A stretch of 64,000 nt of DNA from Pseudoalteromonas luteoviolacea NCIMB 1944 (GCF_001625565.1 NZ_AUXS01000032.1:242810-306809), one strand, 5' to 3'; counted from the first letter of the stretch, positions 9,141-18,811 are shown. Made by a program: numbers and translations. Notes: generated by a model not told the origin, from the letters alone.

Positions 9141-11886
9141 ACGCTATTTAACACTGCTCTTGGTTGCTTTGACCTGCACAAAAGCATTGGCATTCAAACA
9201 AGGCATACATGAAAACATCACTGATACGGTACTTAAAAAAAACGATTTTCACCCGGGCTCCACAGATGAGGTCTCTGACTCTAACTACTACACTGATGTT
9301 GCAGAACCACATGTAGAAGCTGCCCATGCAGATAACAATGTACTGGATCTTGCCTCCTCACGATTAACAGAAAAAACCAATGAAATTATAGCGGCACTGG
9401 AAAATTGTGATAAACGTAGAGCACTTGATGCACTTGGAGAAGCCCTTCACACAGTACAAGATATTGTGTCTCATAGTAATACTGTCGACAATAAGCACAA
9501 TATTGATGACATGTTCGCACTGCAAAACGGTGCTCGATTCCATTGTGACCAAGATAACAACTTTGCGCCTGATGGACTTGTTACGGGCTATTTTTCTCTT
9601 TCTGGGTTTCTCTCCCTAAAACCTGGGGTCACACAATGTACGGGTATGCCTGATGGTGAGTGCTGCCACAAGTTTTTGAATAAGGATAATGATAGCCAAC
9701 CAAATGGCGATAATTTTACCGCTGCTAAAACAGCCGCTGAAGAACTGACACAACGATTTCTAGATAACCTCTATCAAAAAATCGACCAGCAATTTTCTAC
9801 ACACGCTGAATACTACAAAAACATGCTTAAAAAAGAGCAATCGAAGATTTATTTTGTGATTGACGACACAGGTAGTATGGGGGCCGATATCGCCGGTGTT
9901 AAAGCGTCGGTAAATAGCTTATTAGATAGCAAATTGGCGTCAGGAGAATCCCCCACATTGGGCCTTGTTACATTTAAAGATAGCCCGTCAGATCATGGTC
10001 TAGTCTGTGATATTGAACGCTTCAGAAGTAAAGTTAATTCGATTAGCGTTTGGGGAGGGGGCGATTGCCCTGAAGCCTCCGGGGCAGCGATACACACAGC
10101 ACTCAACCAATTTACTGTTAGTCGTGGAGATCTCTACGCACGAGGTGGTGAGATTGCGCTATTTACCGATGCTTCGCCCCGCAGTCCAGCTTTAGTCGGT
10201 GCAGCACGCGCTCGCGCAATCGTTCAAGGTGTTAAAATCAATACTTTTTTAACGGGTACGTGCTCTTCCTTTCGCTCGGCTGAAAGTGTTGAGCAACAAA
10301 ATACCAGCATCGATTTCCCGATTGAAACGGCACCTAGAAGCCTCAGTTCAATCGATCAATTTGAAAGGCTATCCTACGAAACAGGCGGTCTAAGCTTTAA
10401 GGTCAATCGACGCGAAATTGCCAGTGTACTGCCTATTTACTTAGAATTGAGCGACCTCGAAAGTACCACTTTGGCCAACCGTCAAGTCACCTCATCCGCT
10501 GAAAAGCCAGGAGTTGAAGCCATAAATGTAGATAAAACAGTGGCAGGCCACCCCCTTTCTGTGATTATTATGAAAGGGAAAAACACCAATTTTCCAGGGG
10601 TCAAGCTCCTTGACCCTACAGGCAAAGATATCACTAATGATGCCAAAGTAGTAACACGTCAATTTAGTAGTCTTATCGCTATGTCTATTTCAGATACACT
10701 CTCAGGCTCTTATCAATTGATCTTGTCTGGTGCAGACAGTACATACCCAATACGCGCTTTTGCTAAATCGTCATTTAGAGTCAATGATGTAAAACTGTAT
10801 CAAGTTCCAGAGAGAGAAATACGGCATGTCGAGTTAGTACCTCTCGTTGGGCAACCTACGATCGGGCAAACGGTTCACGCCAAAGTGCGTTTTTCTCAAG
10901 CACCTAGAGACGCTACATTGCAGTTGGTTGATTACACAGGAAAGCTAATAAAGCGCATCCCTTTGCTCAAGGAGCCGACACATCATAGACGTTTTAGTGC
11001 CGAATTTATTGTACCGGAGCAAGCTTTCCAACTCCATCTTACTGGTCAATTGGATTCTGGTGGAACCTTTACCCGAGAGTTACCCAACGTGATTTCCACA
11101 CAGCCTTTTTTCCTCAAGGCAACGCCACAGTGGTCAACCGCAGAGCCGGGAGAAGAGAAAATAATTCAAGTACTGCTTACTAATCGCTCAGAGCTACAAC
11201 ACAAAATTGAATTACATGCGACTTCCACCTCAGGCTCAACACTCTCTTTTGCTAAAGACCATAGCATTGGGGCAAATAGCACCAAAACCATTGAGTTAAA
11301 AGTGAAAGTACCTGCTTCTTCTACCATAGGTAATTATGACGAGCTGATTATAGAGGCACGAAGCAAAGAAGACGCAAACGTATACAACACCACCGTCGCC
11401 AAAATACTAGTTGCTGAGAACCACGCCCCCATTGCAGTGAACGACCAATTAATCTCACCACCCAACGAAGAAGCAACAATATCGGTACTATTAAACGACC
11501 GAGACCCAGATGGTGATACTTTGGTTATTGAATCTTTCCAAGGTACCTCAGCACAAGGAGGCACAGTCACACTTGCTGGTGATAGCCTAAATTATATGCC
11601 GCCCGCTGATTATCTAGGTCCGGATAGTTTTAGCTATACCATTAATGATGGTCGCGGATTGTCTTCAACCGCTCAAGTATTGGTTTCGGTGGAAAAAGCA
11701 TTACCTAAATGCGCCGATCACCAACACTGGGAAAAAGGGAGAGCTTTTGTTAAAGACAGTATTGTTTACCTAAATGGCATGCTGTACAAAGCCAATTGGT
11801 GGAGTTACAACGATGATCCTAGGTTAAACTCCAGCGACAGCCCATGGATGTTCGTTTGGCAAAACCTATCAGAATGTAGAGAGTAA
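9130..11886 (+). CDS. Secreted Het-C/phospholipase C-like, vWA, chitin-binding multidomain protein
   Basis: 918 residues. The signal peptide is about 1-22 (cleavage near ALA). Residues about 23-235 resemble the Het-C / zinc-dependent phospholipase C-like fold: conserved histidines in QGIHENIT and EPHVEAAH, and the signature LGEALHTVQDIVSHSNTV. A vWA domain starts near 238 with a MIDAS-like DDTGSMG and continues to about 430. The middle is beta-sandwich-like. A cadherin-like repeat (NHAPIAVND...LLNDRDPDGDTL...FSYTINDGRG) spans about 763-855. The last 55 residues form a CBM5/12 chitin-binding module (YLNGMLYKANWW...PWMFVWQNL). Probably exported and chitin- or surface-targeted. Catalytic activity is unproven. 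Confidence 0.78.
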   Translation: MKNKRYLTLLLVALTCTKALAFKQGIHENITDTVLKKNDFHPGSTDEVSDSNYYTDVAEPHVEAAHADNNVLDLASSRLTEKTNEIIAALENCDKRRALDALGEALHTVQDIVSHSNTVDNKHNIDDMFALQNGARFHCDQDNNFAPDGLVTGYFSLSGFLSLKPGVTQCTGMPDGECCHKFLNKDNDSQPNGDNFTAAKTAAEELTQRFLDNLYQKIDQQFSTHAEYYKNMLKKEQSKIYFVIDDTGSMGADIAGVKASVNSLLDSKLASGESPTLGLVTFKDSPSDHGLVCDIERFRSKVNSISVWGGGDCPEASGAAIHTALNQFTVSRGDLYARGGEIALFTDASPRSPALVGAARARAIVQGVKINTFLTGTCSSFRSAESVEQQNTSIDFPIETAPRSLSSIDQFERLSYETGGLSFKVNRREIASVLPIYLELSDLESTTLANRQVTSSAEKPGVEAINVDKTVAGHPLSVIIMKGKNTNFPGVKLLDPTGKDITNDAKVVTRQFSSLIAMSISDTLSGSYQLILSGADSTYPIRAFAKSSFRVNDVKLYQVPEREIRHVELVPLVGQPTIGQTVHAKVRFSQAPRDATLQLVDYTGKLIKRIPLLKEPTHHRRFSAEFIVPEQAFQLHLTGQLDSGGTFTRELPNVISTQPFFLKATPQWSTAEPGEEKIIQVLLTNRSELQHKIELHATSTSGSTLSFAKDHSIGANSTKTIELKVKVPASSTIGNYDELIIEARSKEDANVYNTTVAKILVAENHAPIAVNDQLISPPNEEATISVLLNDRDPDGDTLVIESFQGTSAQGGTVTLAGDSLNYMPPADYLGPDSFSYTINDGRGLSSTAQVLVSVEKALPKCADHQHWEKGRAFVKDSIVYLNGMLYKANWWSYNDDPRLNSSDSPWMFVWQNLSECRE

Positions 11887-12193
11887 TTGTTGCCCAAAAG
11901 CGACAGTACGTAGTACATGAAACAAGGGAAGCGCTAGTGATCGGCTTCCCCCTTAACTTAGCTAAGCGCCCACACACTGAAGCCAAGTAAAACGAAAGCG
12001 CGGGTAGATTGTTCTTTCAGTCACCGCGGTACTTTCACACATCCTGACTTTCCCCGTATTTATCCTCGCTTTCGCCAATTCCCCACCCTCTATGCTGTTT
12101 ATCATTACCAGTCAAACGTGCATTGCAGATTTGGCTCAATAGGCCATTTGTGGAAATAACTCGCTAACGCTCTATACAACTAGGAGAAAATAT
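11887..12193. other. Intergenic region with a hairpin, before the DUF2589 operon
   Basis: Contains a 7-bp inverted repeat GGGAAGC / GCTTCCC with an 11-nt loop (11926-11950) that may end the upstream transcript, though no T-run follows. The remainder should carry the promoter of the next operon. No coding sequence seen. Confidence 0.45.
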
Positions 12194-12841
12194 ATGTCAG
12201 GACTCGTCTCTATGGCCCAGCAGTTTAGCGGCCTACCAATGAAATCTTTAATTGGGGGACCGCTAAAGGCCGCAACAGATGCAAACGGTATGATGGCACG
12301 TACCCAAACCCAATTTATGCTTAGTACATGCTTTGAAAACGGTGGCGGAGGCGGTGGTAACCCACCAGCATCTGGCAGCAACAGTAAACTCACGCCGATA
12401 ATGGTCGAATTTGCGCTTAGTCGCCCAGTTATTAAAGCAGATGGTACTGACGGAAAAGATGCCACTATCACCTTAAAACTGCCATTGCTGACACTTATTC
12501 CACTCAACTCCCTAGCTGTTGATGATGTCAAAATTCATTTTGAGATGGAAGTCTCAAGCTCAACGTCAAAAGACAACGAAAAAAGCAGCGAGCAAGAAAC
12601 AGCTGCAAAAGCCGATATTACTGCAAAATATAATGCTGGTCTGTTTTCTGTGGAAGTGCACGGTTCAGTATCACACAGCAGTAAGTCAACCTCGAAGCAA
12701 AAAGAGCACTACGAAGCGTCAAACAAGGCAAAGTATGAAGTCGATGTACACGCCGGGCAGCTTCCTTTGCCTACGGGGGTAACAACCATTATCAACGCAT
12801 TTACTAAAAACATTGACCCTATTATAGAAAAAGAGCAATAG
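12194..12841 (+). CDS. DUF2589-type protein A
   Basis: 215-residue cytoplasmic protein of the DUF2589 type, with no known function. The N-terminal signature QQFSGLPMKSLIGGPLKAATDAN is followed by QTQFMLSTCFE, a Gly-rich linker (about 50-60), then the family core LKLPLLTLIPLNSLAVDDVKIHFEMEVSS. A polar low-complexity Ser/Lys/Glu segment (about 115-175) precedes a conserved tail AGQLPLPTGVTTIINAFTKNI. No signal peptide or transmembrane segment. First gene of a four-gene operon with two related proteins and a zinc ribbon; ribosome site AGGAG. It is closely related to the third gene (13431), so a duplication is evident. Confidence 0.8.
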   Translation: MSGLVSMAQQFSGLPMKSLIGGPLKAATDANGMMARTQTQFMLSTCFENGGGGGGNPPASGSNSKLTPIMVEFALSRPVIKADGTDGKDATITLKLPLLTLIPLNSLAVDDVKIHFEMEVSSSTSKDNEKSSEQETAAKADITAKYNAGLFSVEVHGSVSHSSKSTSKQKEHYEASNKAKYEVDVHAGQLPLPTGVTTIINAFTKNIDPIIEKEQ

Positions 12842-12862
12842 CGTCTGACTTTAAACACTCAT

Positions 12863-12887
12863 CAGAGGAAGCACATCACTTCCTCTG
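12863..12887 (+). other. Intercistronic hairpin in DUF2589 operon
   Basis: Perfect 9-bp inverted repeat CAGAGGAAG / CTTCCTCTG with a 7-nt loop, between the first and second genes. There is no T-run, so it more likely protects or separates mRNA segments than terminates. Confidence 0.5.
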
Positions 12888-12912
12888 CAAATACTAATAA
12901 GAAGAGACCACC

Positions 12913-13407
12913 ATGATCGAATTTCAATCGCTGATGAAAGCCATTCATAAAGGGGTTAAGGACGCTGCTAAGTCCGTTGAAGGTGAAACCATTGACTTTG
13001 TTAAGCGCTTTTTCGATGAACACCAAAATGAACAAGGGTTGCCACCAAGTTACTCTCCTAAAACCTGCACAATGCAATTTCCTAGCAGAACTGAAAATGG
13101 CATTGATACAGTTAATGCAGAGGTTCCACTACTGGCCTTGGTGCCTATTTCATCTCCTAGAATAACCGAAGTTAAATTTTCTACCGATCTGGAAATTAGC
13201 ACAAACGAGCAAGATCAACTTTTAGTAGCATTTGCCAAAAATACGACCAAAACAGGCCTTCGAGATAAAATCATTGGTACAAGCGGTGGAGAAAATACTG
13301 CCAATGCGCACCTTGAAATCACACTCACAGGTAATGAGCCTCCAGAAGGATTAAAAAAGCTCATTGAAGGTTATGAACGTGCTCTTCGAGCTCAAATCCC
13401 TGGCTAA
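12913..13407 (+). CDS. DUF2589-like protein, short central member
   Basis: 164 residues. The stretch VNAEVPLLALVPISSPRITEVKFSTDLEIS (about 74-103) aligns with the core of the flanking DUF2589 proteins (VPLL/LPLL, xLVP/LIP, then a strand ending xLEI/MEV). It lacks their N-terminal PMKxLIGxPLKAATDAN signature and instead begins with a charged helix (MKAIHKGVKDAAKSVEGETIDFVKRFFDEHQ). The tail (GNEPPEGLKKLIEGYERALRAQIPG) is also helical. It probably forms part of a complex with its neighbours. Ribosome site AAGAAGAG; 23 nt to the next gene. Function unknown. Confidence 0.7.
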   Translation: MIEFQSLMKAIHKGVKDAAKSVEGETIDFVKRFFDEHQNEQGLPPSYSPKTCTMQFPSRTENGIDTVNAEVPLLALVPISSPRITEVKFSTDLEISTNEQDQLLVAFAKNTTKTGLRDKIIGTSGGENTANAHLEITLTGNEPPEGLKKLIEGYERALRAQIPG

Positions 13408-13430
13408 AATAAAACATAGAAGGATTTAGC

Positions 13431-14096
13431 ATGAACACCAACATTGCCTCCCAATTTTCCGGTCTGCCAATGAAAGCCCTCATTGGCGCACCGTTGAAAG
13501 CAGCAACAGACGCCAATGCAATGATAGCCAATGCGCAAACCCAATTTATTTTAACAACGTGCTTTGAAAAAAGTAATGAAAGTGGTGATCAGCTTGTTCC
13601 AAAGATGGTTAACTTTACATTGTCTCGCTCTGTGATTGAACAAGATGGCAACATCAGTAAACAGCCAATAAAAATGGACATTTCAATCCCATTGATGACG
13701 TTAATTCCGATTAATTCGCTGGCCATCGAAAAGCTAAAAGTCTCTTTTAACATGGAAGTTAAAAGCTCACGCGAAATCAAAAAAAAGGCAACGCAAGAGC
13801 AAAAAGAAGTGCCCTCGAAAAGCCGCAGAACAACAGTTCAGGGACGCCGGCAAAGAAGCGCTCAAAGCAAAAAACAAAACAGCGAGCCGAGCTCAGAGCC
13901 ACAACAAGCACATGACTTCGAGACCGAATTACACGGCTCTTTGGCGAAATCAGCACAAGGAGAGCAACAATCCAGTGCGGCTCATGCCAGCTATGAAGTG
14001 ACCTTAGAAGCAGGTCAACTGCCATTGCCAAACGGTATCACCACCATATTAGAAATATTCTCAAAAAACATGATGCCATTACCAAGCAAACAGTAA
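13431..14096 (+). CDS. DUF2589-type protein B
   Basis: 221 residues, paralogous to the gene at 12194. They share SQFSGLPMKALIGAPLKAATDAN, AQTQFILTTCFEK, the core SIPLMTLIPINSLAIEKLKVSFNMEVKSS and the tail AGQLPLPNGITTILEIFSKNM. Between core and tail is a basic, disordered insert (about 115-165) rich in K, R, Q and S (RRTTVQGRRQRSAQSKKQ), in contrast to the more acidic and serine-rich insert of protein A. The opposite charge suggests A and B could contact different partners or each other. Ribosome site GAAGGA. Cytoplasmic; function unknown. Confidence 0.8.
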   Translation: MNTNIASQFSGLPMKALIGAPLKAATDANAMIANAQTQFILTTCFEKSNESGDQLVPKMVNFTLSRSVIEQDGNISKQPIKMDISIPLMTLIPINSLAIEKLKVSFNMEVKSSREIKKKATQEQKEVPSKSRRTTVQGRRQRSAQSKKQNSEPSSEPQQAHDFETELHGSLAKSAQGEQQSSAAHASYEVTLEAGQLPLPNGITTILEIFSKNMMPLPSKQ

Positions 14097-14107
14097 GGAA
14101 TTTAACA

Positions 14108-14317
14108 ATGAGTATAAAATCCAAATTAGACTGCCCCGAATGCGGTGCACCAATTTACTTTGAGTCAAACCTATTGCTCACAGGCCAATCATTTTCATGT
14201 TCTAACAGTCTTTGTGATGTTTCCATCGCCTTAACAGCGACAGATAAAGAGGTGGTATCGGATGCATTCAATAAATTTGAACAAATTCGAAATACCGCAT
14301 CTTCACAAGCCGGATAA
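14108..14317 (+). CDS. Small zinc-ribbon protein
   Basis: 69 residues. Two cysteine pairs typical of a zinc ribbon are visible: CPEC near residues 9-12 and CSNSLC near 31-36, followed by a helical tail. It starts 11 nt after DUF2589 protein B with ribosome site AAGGAA, so it is the last gene of that operon. Such ribbons usually mediate protein or nucleic-acid contacts; the partner here is presumably the DUF2589 proteins, by context only. Confidence 0.75.
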   Translation: MSIKSKLDCPECGAPIYFESNLLLTGQSFSCSNSLCDVSIALTATDKEVVSDAFNKFEQIRNTASSQAG

Positions 14318-14339
14318 CACGACAGTTCAACAAAGCACA

Positions 14340-14370
14340 CATGCCAAACGACAGACTCGTGTTTGGCATG
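14340..14370. terminator. Hairpin ending the DUF2589 operon
   Basis: Perfect 10-bp inverted repeat CATGCCAAAC / GTTTGGCATG with an 11-nt loop, between the convergent DUF2589 operon and the S9 peptidase. No T-run; probably serves both strands. Confidence 0.6.
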
Positions 14371-14402
14371 CCTCAAGTCTATTAGCGCTCAATACCCATG
14401 GA

Positions 14403-16328
14403 TTATTTAAGCTGTTTATCAAAAAATGCCAACATGGCTTCAAGTGTAGTAATACGATGGGGCTGATAACTCAAGTGGTGATCGCCATCTTCAAGCTCTA
14501 TGTAAGTGACATCTTGGTTGTGTTCTTTGAGCGCTTTTGCCATTTTTTGACTGTGTTTTACTGGTACAACTGAGTCTTCGCTACCGTGGATCAGAAGTAT
14601 CGGCTTGGACACCAAGTTGGCAAAATTAATCGGAGATATGTTTTCTAATTTATCGCGGTCTTTTCCTAGTTGTTTGCGGATCACTTCTTTGCTAGTGAAG
14701 TACCTGGCCTGTGAATATATAGATGCTAAATCAGTGACACCTGCAAAACTGGCCGCACACTTAAATGTGTCTGGGTGCTTGATCAGGGCCATTATTGCTG
14801 CGTAGCCACCATAGCTACCTCCGGCAATGCACATTTGACTCTTATTCGTATAACCCTCGTCAATCAGCCACTTGGCTGCGTCGTCTAAATCGTCCTGCAT
14901 AGCTTTGCCCCAACCTCCAATCGCAGCTTGCGCAAATTCGAAGCCATAGCCATATGAGCCTCTGAAGTTTGGTTGGAACACAATATAGCCGTGAGAAGCA
15001 AAAAACTCAGACCAATAATCATAGCTTTGATAGTCACGTGCTGCTGGGCCACCATGTGGTAGTACAATTGCGGGGTAGTTTTTCCCTGATTTATAACCCT
15101 GCGGTAAGGTTATATAAGCTTCTATTTTGATGCCATCTCTTGCTGCATACTCCACCTGTTGCTTGCCCAAATAGGTCTTTTCATTGATCTGCGGATATAC
15201 CTGAGCTAAATAATAAATCGAGTTGTTTTTTCTATTTCCCAATAAATAACTGCCAGGATCCTTGCTAGATTGGCTATATACTATATAGCTGTTTCCGTGG
15301 TTATCCATGTCAGTGATGACGTTAGTTGCATTGGGTAACACCTGAGAAATAGAGGTTTGCAGCGTTCGTAATTCCTCATCCCAATAGTGAATAACATTGT
15401 CTATGTTCGAATGAGAATACCCTGCAACAGCTCCTGTTTTTGGAGAGTAAACTAAAGAACCATCAGCGTCATAGTTTGGATCGTGAAACACCAATTCACG
15501 AGAAAGAGCCGGATCTGTGATATCCACCTTAAAAATTGACTCTTTATCTTTATGAATGGCTTTTATATAAAGCGTATTCGGATCTATATCAAAACCAAGC
15601 ACAGCGACTTTATTTTTAGAGAAAACTTCGTAATCGAATATTGTTTTCCATTTATTCGTTTTACTGTCTAGTAAACGATAAAACACACGGGTATCATCCT
15701 GATGATATGAAATCCTTACATTGCCTTGTTGATCAGCTATCCAATCAACCACATGCGCTTTAAAGCTCATAACCCGTTTTAAACGCCGCTTCTTTACATT
15801 CAGTTTGTAAACACCTGGGCGGTTTCGTTGTTTAAGATCAATAGAAACCAACACGTGATCTGGGTCATCAGGTAGCATACTGATCACATTGTCTTTGAAT
15901 TGAGAATTATTCTGCCCTCTTTTCGGTCGAATAACCGCTTGCGTGCCTTTTTTCTTTTTCGTTAAGTCATAACTTAGTAACTCTGTGCGCGTATATCTTA
16001 TAAGGCCTTGTCTTTCTGTGTATGAGACGCCCAATAATAAAATGTCCTCATTAACCCAGTCGAACCAATTAAGTTTTGCATTTAGGTTGTCGGTTTTTGT
16101 CACTGGGTAAACTTTGCCTGTTGTCGCTTCTTGTATTACTAAAATTAATACTCCGCCACGATTTACTACATAGGCATATTTAGAGCCATTTGGAGAAAGG
16201 TTAAATTGGCTTACATTCGGCAAGCTCGCATGAGCTTCAATAGGTAGGATTGGCTGTTTACTAGCTAACACACCGAAATGAAACGTTGTTATTATTATTG
16301 CGATGAAGATCCAAAGCGGCTGACGCAT
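14403..16328 (-). CDS. Secreted S9 family (prolyl oligopeptidase-type) peptidase
   Basis: 641 residues with a signal peptide (about 1-22, ending LAS), so periplasmic or exported. The N-terminal part (about 30-380) is the beta-propeller (SPNGSKYAYVVNRGG, PDDPDHVLVSID repeats). The C-terminal alpha/beta-hydrolase has the nucleophile elbow GGSYGGYAA (Ser near 504), the acid in HGSEDSVVP (near 584) and the His in DGDHHLSYQ (near 616). All triad residues are intact. It probably cleaves oligopeptides, as in the dipeptidyl/acylaminoacyl peptidase group. Monocistronic with ribosome site TAGGAA, convergent with the DUF2589 operon. Confidence 0.9.
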   Translation of the reverse strand: MRQPLWIFIAIIITTFHFGVLASKQPILPIEAHASLPNVSQFNLSPNGSKYAYVVNRGGVLILVIQEATTGKVYPVTKTDNLNAKLNWFDWVNEDILLLGVSYTERQGLIRYTRTELLSYDLTKKKKGTQAVIRPKRGQNNSQFKDNVISMLPDDPDHVLVSIDLKQRNRPGVYKLNVKKRRLKRVMSFKAHVVDWIADQQGNVRISYHQDDTRVFYRLLDSKTNKWKTIFDYEVFSKNKVAVLGFDIDPNTLYIKAIHKDKESIFKVDITDPALSRELVFHDPNYDADGSLVYSPKTGAVAGYSHSNIDNVIHYWDEELRTLQTSISQVLPNATNVITDMDNHGNSYIVYSQSSKDPGSYLLGNRKNNSIYYLAQVYPQINEKTYLGKQQVEYAARDGIKIEAYITLPQGYKSGKNYPAIVLPHGGPAARDYQSYDYWSEFFASHGYIVFQPNFRGSYGYGFEFAQAAIGGWGKAMQDDLDDAAKWLIDEGYTNKSQMCIAGGSYGGYAAIMALIKHPDTFKCAASFAGVTDLASIYSQARYFTSKEVIRKQLGKDRDKLENISPINFANLVSKPILLIHGSEDSVVPVKHSQKMAKALKEHNQDVTYIELEDGDHHLSYQPHRITTLEAMLAFFDKQLK

Positions 16329-16811
16329 TATATTCCTATTGTTTAATTAATTCCCAAACAGGAATTATCAAACACATTAAATCCACTTTCTACAACTTTT
16401 CCTAAAGCATATCGAAAAAAGCCTATTAATTACAAAAACAAAATAAAAAGAAAAGAAAAACCAACAACCTTTAACTTTATTTTAATGATGCATCATTTGA
16501 ATACACGCCCTCATTGGCCCTCAACAAAAGACAAATAAACGCACCATTAAGAATAAATTAAACACAAAATTATTAATAATTAGGTCAAAAAAAGCAGCAA
16601 TAACACCTTAACTAAAATAACCTCAATTAGAGACGCCCCTTTCAACACACAGCCAAGTCATTGTTTTTATTATCTTAAATCACAAAACTCACGAAGAAAG
16701 CGTTTATAATTGGTACTTAATGATGAAATTTAGCGTCAAATATTGACTTTTAAAGCCACATCACAATAATTCGCCAATCCTGAACAATCATCACAAGGTT
16801 TACGAACATCA
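16329..16811. other. AT-rich divergent promoter region (about 480 bp)
   Basis: Separates the divergent S9 peptidase and chemoreceptor genes. Very A-rich with no ORF, RNA gene or strong inverted repeat that I can see. It should contain both promoters. Confidence 0.5.
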
Positions 16812-18119
16812 ATGTTTAGTATTGGAAAAGAGAGAAAAGCACTTCAACAAGCCCTTGCTATAGAGAAACAAGATCGACAAGCTCTAGAGCAAACCCTTTT
16901 TTCTGTCGGCCGCTCTACTGCTATCATTGAGTTCACTCCTGACGGCAAAATCATTACTGCCAACGATAACTTTCTTAAAGTTATGGAGTATGATTTAAGC
17001 GAGTTAATAGGTCGACACCACCGAATTTTCTGCGATAAACAATATTCAAGCACTGCCGATTATCAAGCCCTATGGAATAGCTTAAACCGAGGTGAATTTT
17101 TCTCCGGTACTATTGAGCGTTTCACAAAATCGGGTAAACAACTGTGGCTTGAAGCCAGTTACAACCCTGTTTTTGACGCAAGTGGAAAACTGTTCAAAAT
17201 CATTAAATTCGCATCGGATGTGACAAAACGAGAGTATACAGCCGTATCGCAACAAAATCTCATTGATGCTTTATACCGTTCGATGGCAGTCATCGAATTT
17301 GATACTTCAGGCAATGTTTTATCGGCAAACGATAACTTTTTGGCTGCGACAGGCTACCGGCTAGATGAAATTAAAGGCCAGCACCACCGTATGTTTTGTC
17401 CCGAACATATTGTACGGTCTTCTGAATACAACGCCTTGTGGAGCCAATTGACCAATGGACACTATTTTAGTGGTCAGGTTGAACGTCAGAATAAGCACGG
17501 ACACGAACTGTGGTTGGAGGCGAGTTACAATCCAATCATAGATAAAAGTGGTAAAGTTATAAAAGTAACTAAATTCGCCTCTGATATAACTGACCGTATT
17601 GTAGGTACTCGCCAAGCACAAGAAAAAGTTGGCCAAGCCTCTAACTTGGCTGATAGTGCAGCTCAAAGTGGATCAAAATCTGTTTCAGGCGCAATAGACC
17701 TAATGCGATTACTTAGTAAAGATATGGGCACTGCCCTCACTAAAATTGAGGCACTGAATAAGCAGTCAGACCAAATCAATAACATCGTTTCAACCATCAG
17801 TGCAATTGCTGAGCAAACAAATTTACTGGCGCTAAACGCAGCAATAGAAGCGGCACGAGCCGGAGAACAAGGTCGAGGGTTTGCGGTGGTTGCCGATGAA
17901 GTGCGTCAACTGGCAGCAAGGACAAGCAGTTCAACGACAGAAATCGCCGATGTGGTAAAAGAAAACCTGGCCCATTCAGCCGAGGCATCCGCTTCGATGC
18001 GAAAAAGCGCAGAACAAGTCGCTTCAGGCGTCGAGTTAATTGAAGAGCTCAACACCACAATCAATGAAATTAATCAGCAAGTTGACAGTATTGTAAATAC
18101 GGTCTCAAGGCTTAGATAG
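16812..18119 (+). CDS. Soluble methyl-accepting chemotaxis protein with two PAS domains
   Basis: 435 residues and no transmembrane segment, so a cytoplasmic receptor. Two tandem, closely related PAS domains (about 35-150 and 155-270) each contain the SAND/TANDNFL...[19 protein letters not shown] pattern and end in KxxKFASDxT, as in receptors of the Aer2/BdlA type that often bind heme or FAD. The signalling domain (about 285-435) contains the hairpin tip [35 protein letters not shown] that contacts CheA/CheW. The C-terminal half of the coiled coil is short. The signal is unknown, with redox or oxygen plausible. Monocistronic; no chemotaxis operon adjoins it. Confidence 0.9.
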   Translation: MFSIGKERKALQQALAIEKQDRQALEQTLFSVGRSTAIIEFTPDGKIITANDNFLKVMEYDLSELIGRHHRIFCDKQYSSTADYQALWNSLNRGEFFSGTIERFTKSGKQLWLEASYNPVFDASGKLFKIIKFASDVTKREYTAVSQQNLIDALYRSMAVIEFDTSGNVLSANDNFLAATGYRLDEIKGQHHRMFCPEHIVRSSEYNALWSQLTNGHYFSGQVERQNKHGHELWLEASYNPIIDKSGKVIKVTKFASDITDRIVGTRQAQEKVGQASNLADSAAQSGSKSVSGAIDLMRLLSKDMGTALTKIEALNKQSDQINNIVSTISAIAEQTNLLALNAAIEAARAGEQGRGFAVVADEVRQLAARTSSSTTEIADVVKENLAHSAEASASMRKSAEQVASGVELIEELNTTINEINQQVDSIVNTVSRLR

Positions 18120-18574
18120 CCCATTAAGCAGACTGTACTTGGTGTGATTGCCGTATTTGGATCGCACCTTTTGATTTAGTAGTCGGTTTTCATTACTCTG
18201 AGTAATATGTTTTCACCAAGCGATTGAGCTTTACGTGGGTGTATGACGCTCCTTCGTGTCATTTATTCGACCCCCTCATTGCCTATAGCTTTGTATTTTT
18301 ATCTTTAATACTAAACACTCTACAGCTCCAAAGCCCCGATATTCGAGAAACCCGCTTGGATTTAGAGGAATTTTACTCTATACCTCTTCGCTAATTACTA
18401 TTATTAGATGGTATATACTCTTATTTTAAAAAAGGGGAAATAACCCCATAAATGTGGGTCAACACCGAAATCAAGCCAAGCATATAGATTCATATAGAGG
18501 AAGACTTAACGACAAAGTATATTAAAAATCAGAAAGAAGTAGGCTGGAGAAAGTTAAGGTATAAAATCTACATA
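18120..18574. other. AT-rich intergenic region (about 450 bp)
   Basis: No ORF with coding character. The G+C dips and no repeats or RNA genes were recognised. It borders the accessory block that runs through the bmp cluster. Confidence 0.4.
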
Positions 18575-18596
18575 AAGGCCAGCAAGTTCTGGCCTT
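18575..18596 (-). terminator. Terminator of the 18.6-kb small peptide gene
   Basis: Perfect 8-bp inverted repeat AAGGCCAG / CTGGCCTT with a 6-nt loop, 18 nt after the peptide's stop codon on the minus strand. A short T-run (TTTATG) follows. Confidence 0.6.
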
Positions 18597-18613
18597 ATAG
18601 ATATTTCGATTAC

Positions 18614-18811
18614 TTATGCACAAGTATTAGTTGTACAGTTCGTATCATTCGGGTCATTTGATAGGCAACCTGTTGATGTTGGTCTATCGCACTCGTTATA
18701 AAATGAAATCCATCTACCACCACCAACAATGCCTCGTGTCGCTTTTGTAGGTAATGCAGCTTTGTCGTTTGAAAGAGTCTTAAGTTTTGATTTTTTGAAG
18801 TTGAGTTTCAT
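18614..18811 (-). CDS. RiPP-precursor-like small peptide 1
   Basis: 65 residues. A Lys/Leu-rich leader (MKLNFKKSKLKTLSND...LPTKATRGIVGG) ends in a double glycine at 30-31. A core rich in Cys, Ser and Thr (four Cys; ending TNCTTNTCA) follows. It is the layout of lanthipeptide-like or other double-glycine-leader precursors. The ATG has a good ribosome site (AAAGGAATT), and the gene has its own terminator. Residues 1-31 align without gaps with the peptide encoded at 63560. No LanB/C/M, radical SAM or C39 protease gene is in the window, so any modification would be in trans. The product identity is inference. Confidence 0.72.
   Translation of the reverse strand: MKLNFKKSKLKTLSNDKAALPTKATRGIVGGGRWISFYNECDRPTSTGCLSNDPNDTNCTTNTCA

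Noticed and set aside
14262..14573. Plus-strand frame of 103 codons after the zinc-ribbon gene
   Set aside because: It is antisense to the S9 peptidase end and crosses the shared terminator hairpin. No ribosome site.
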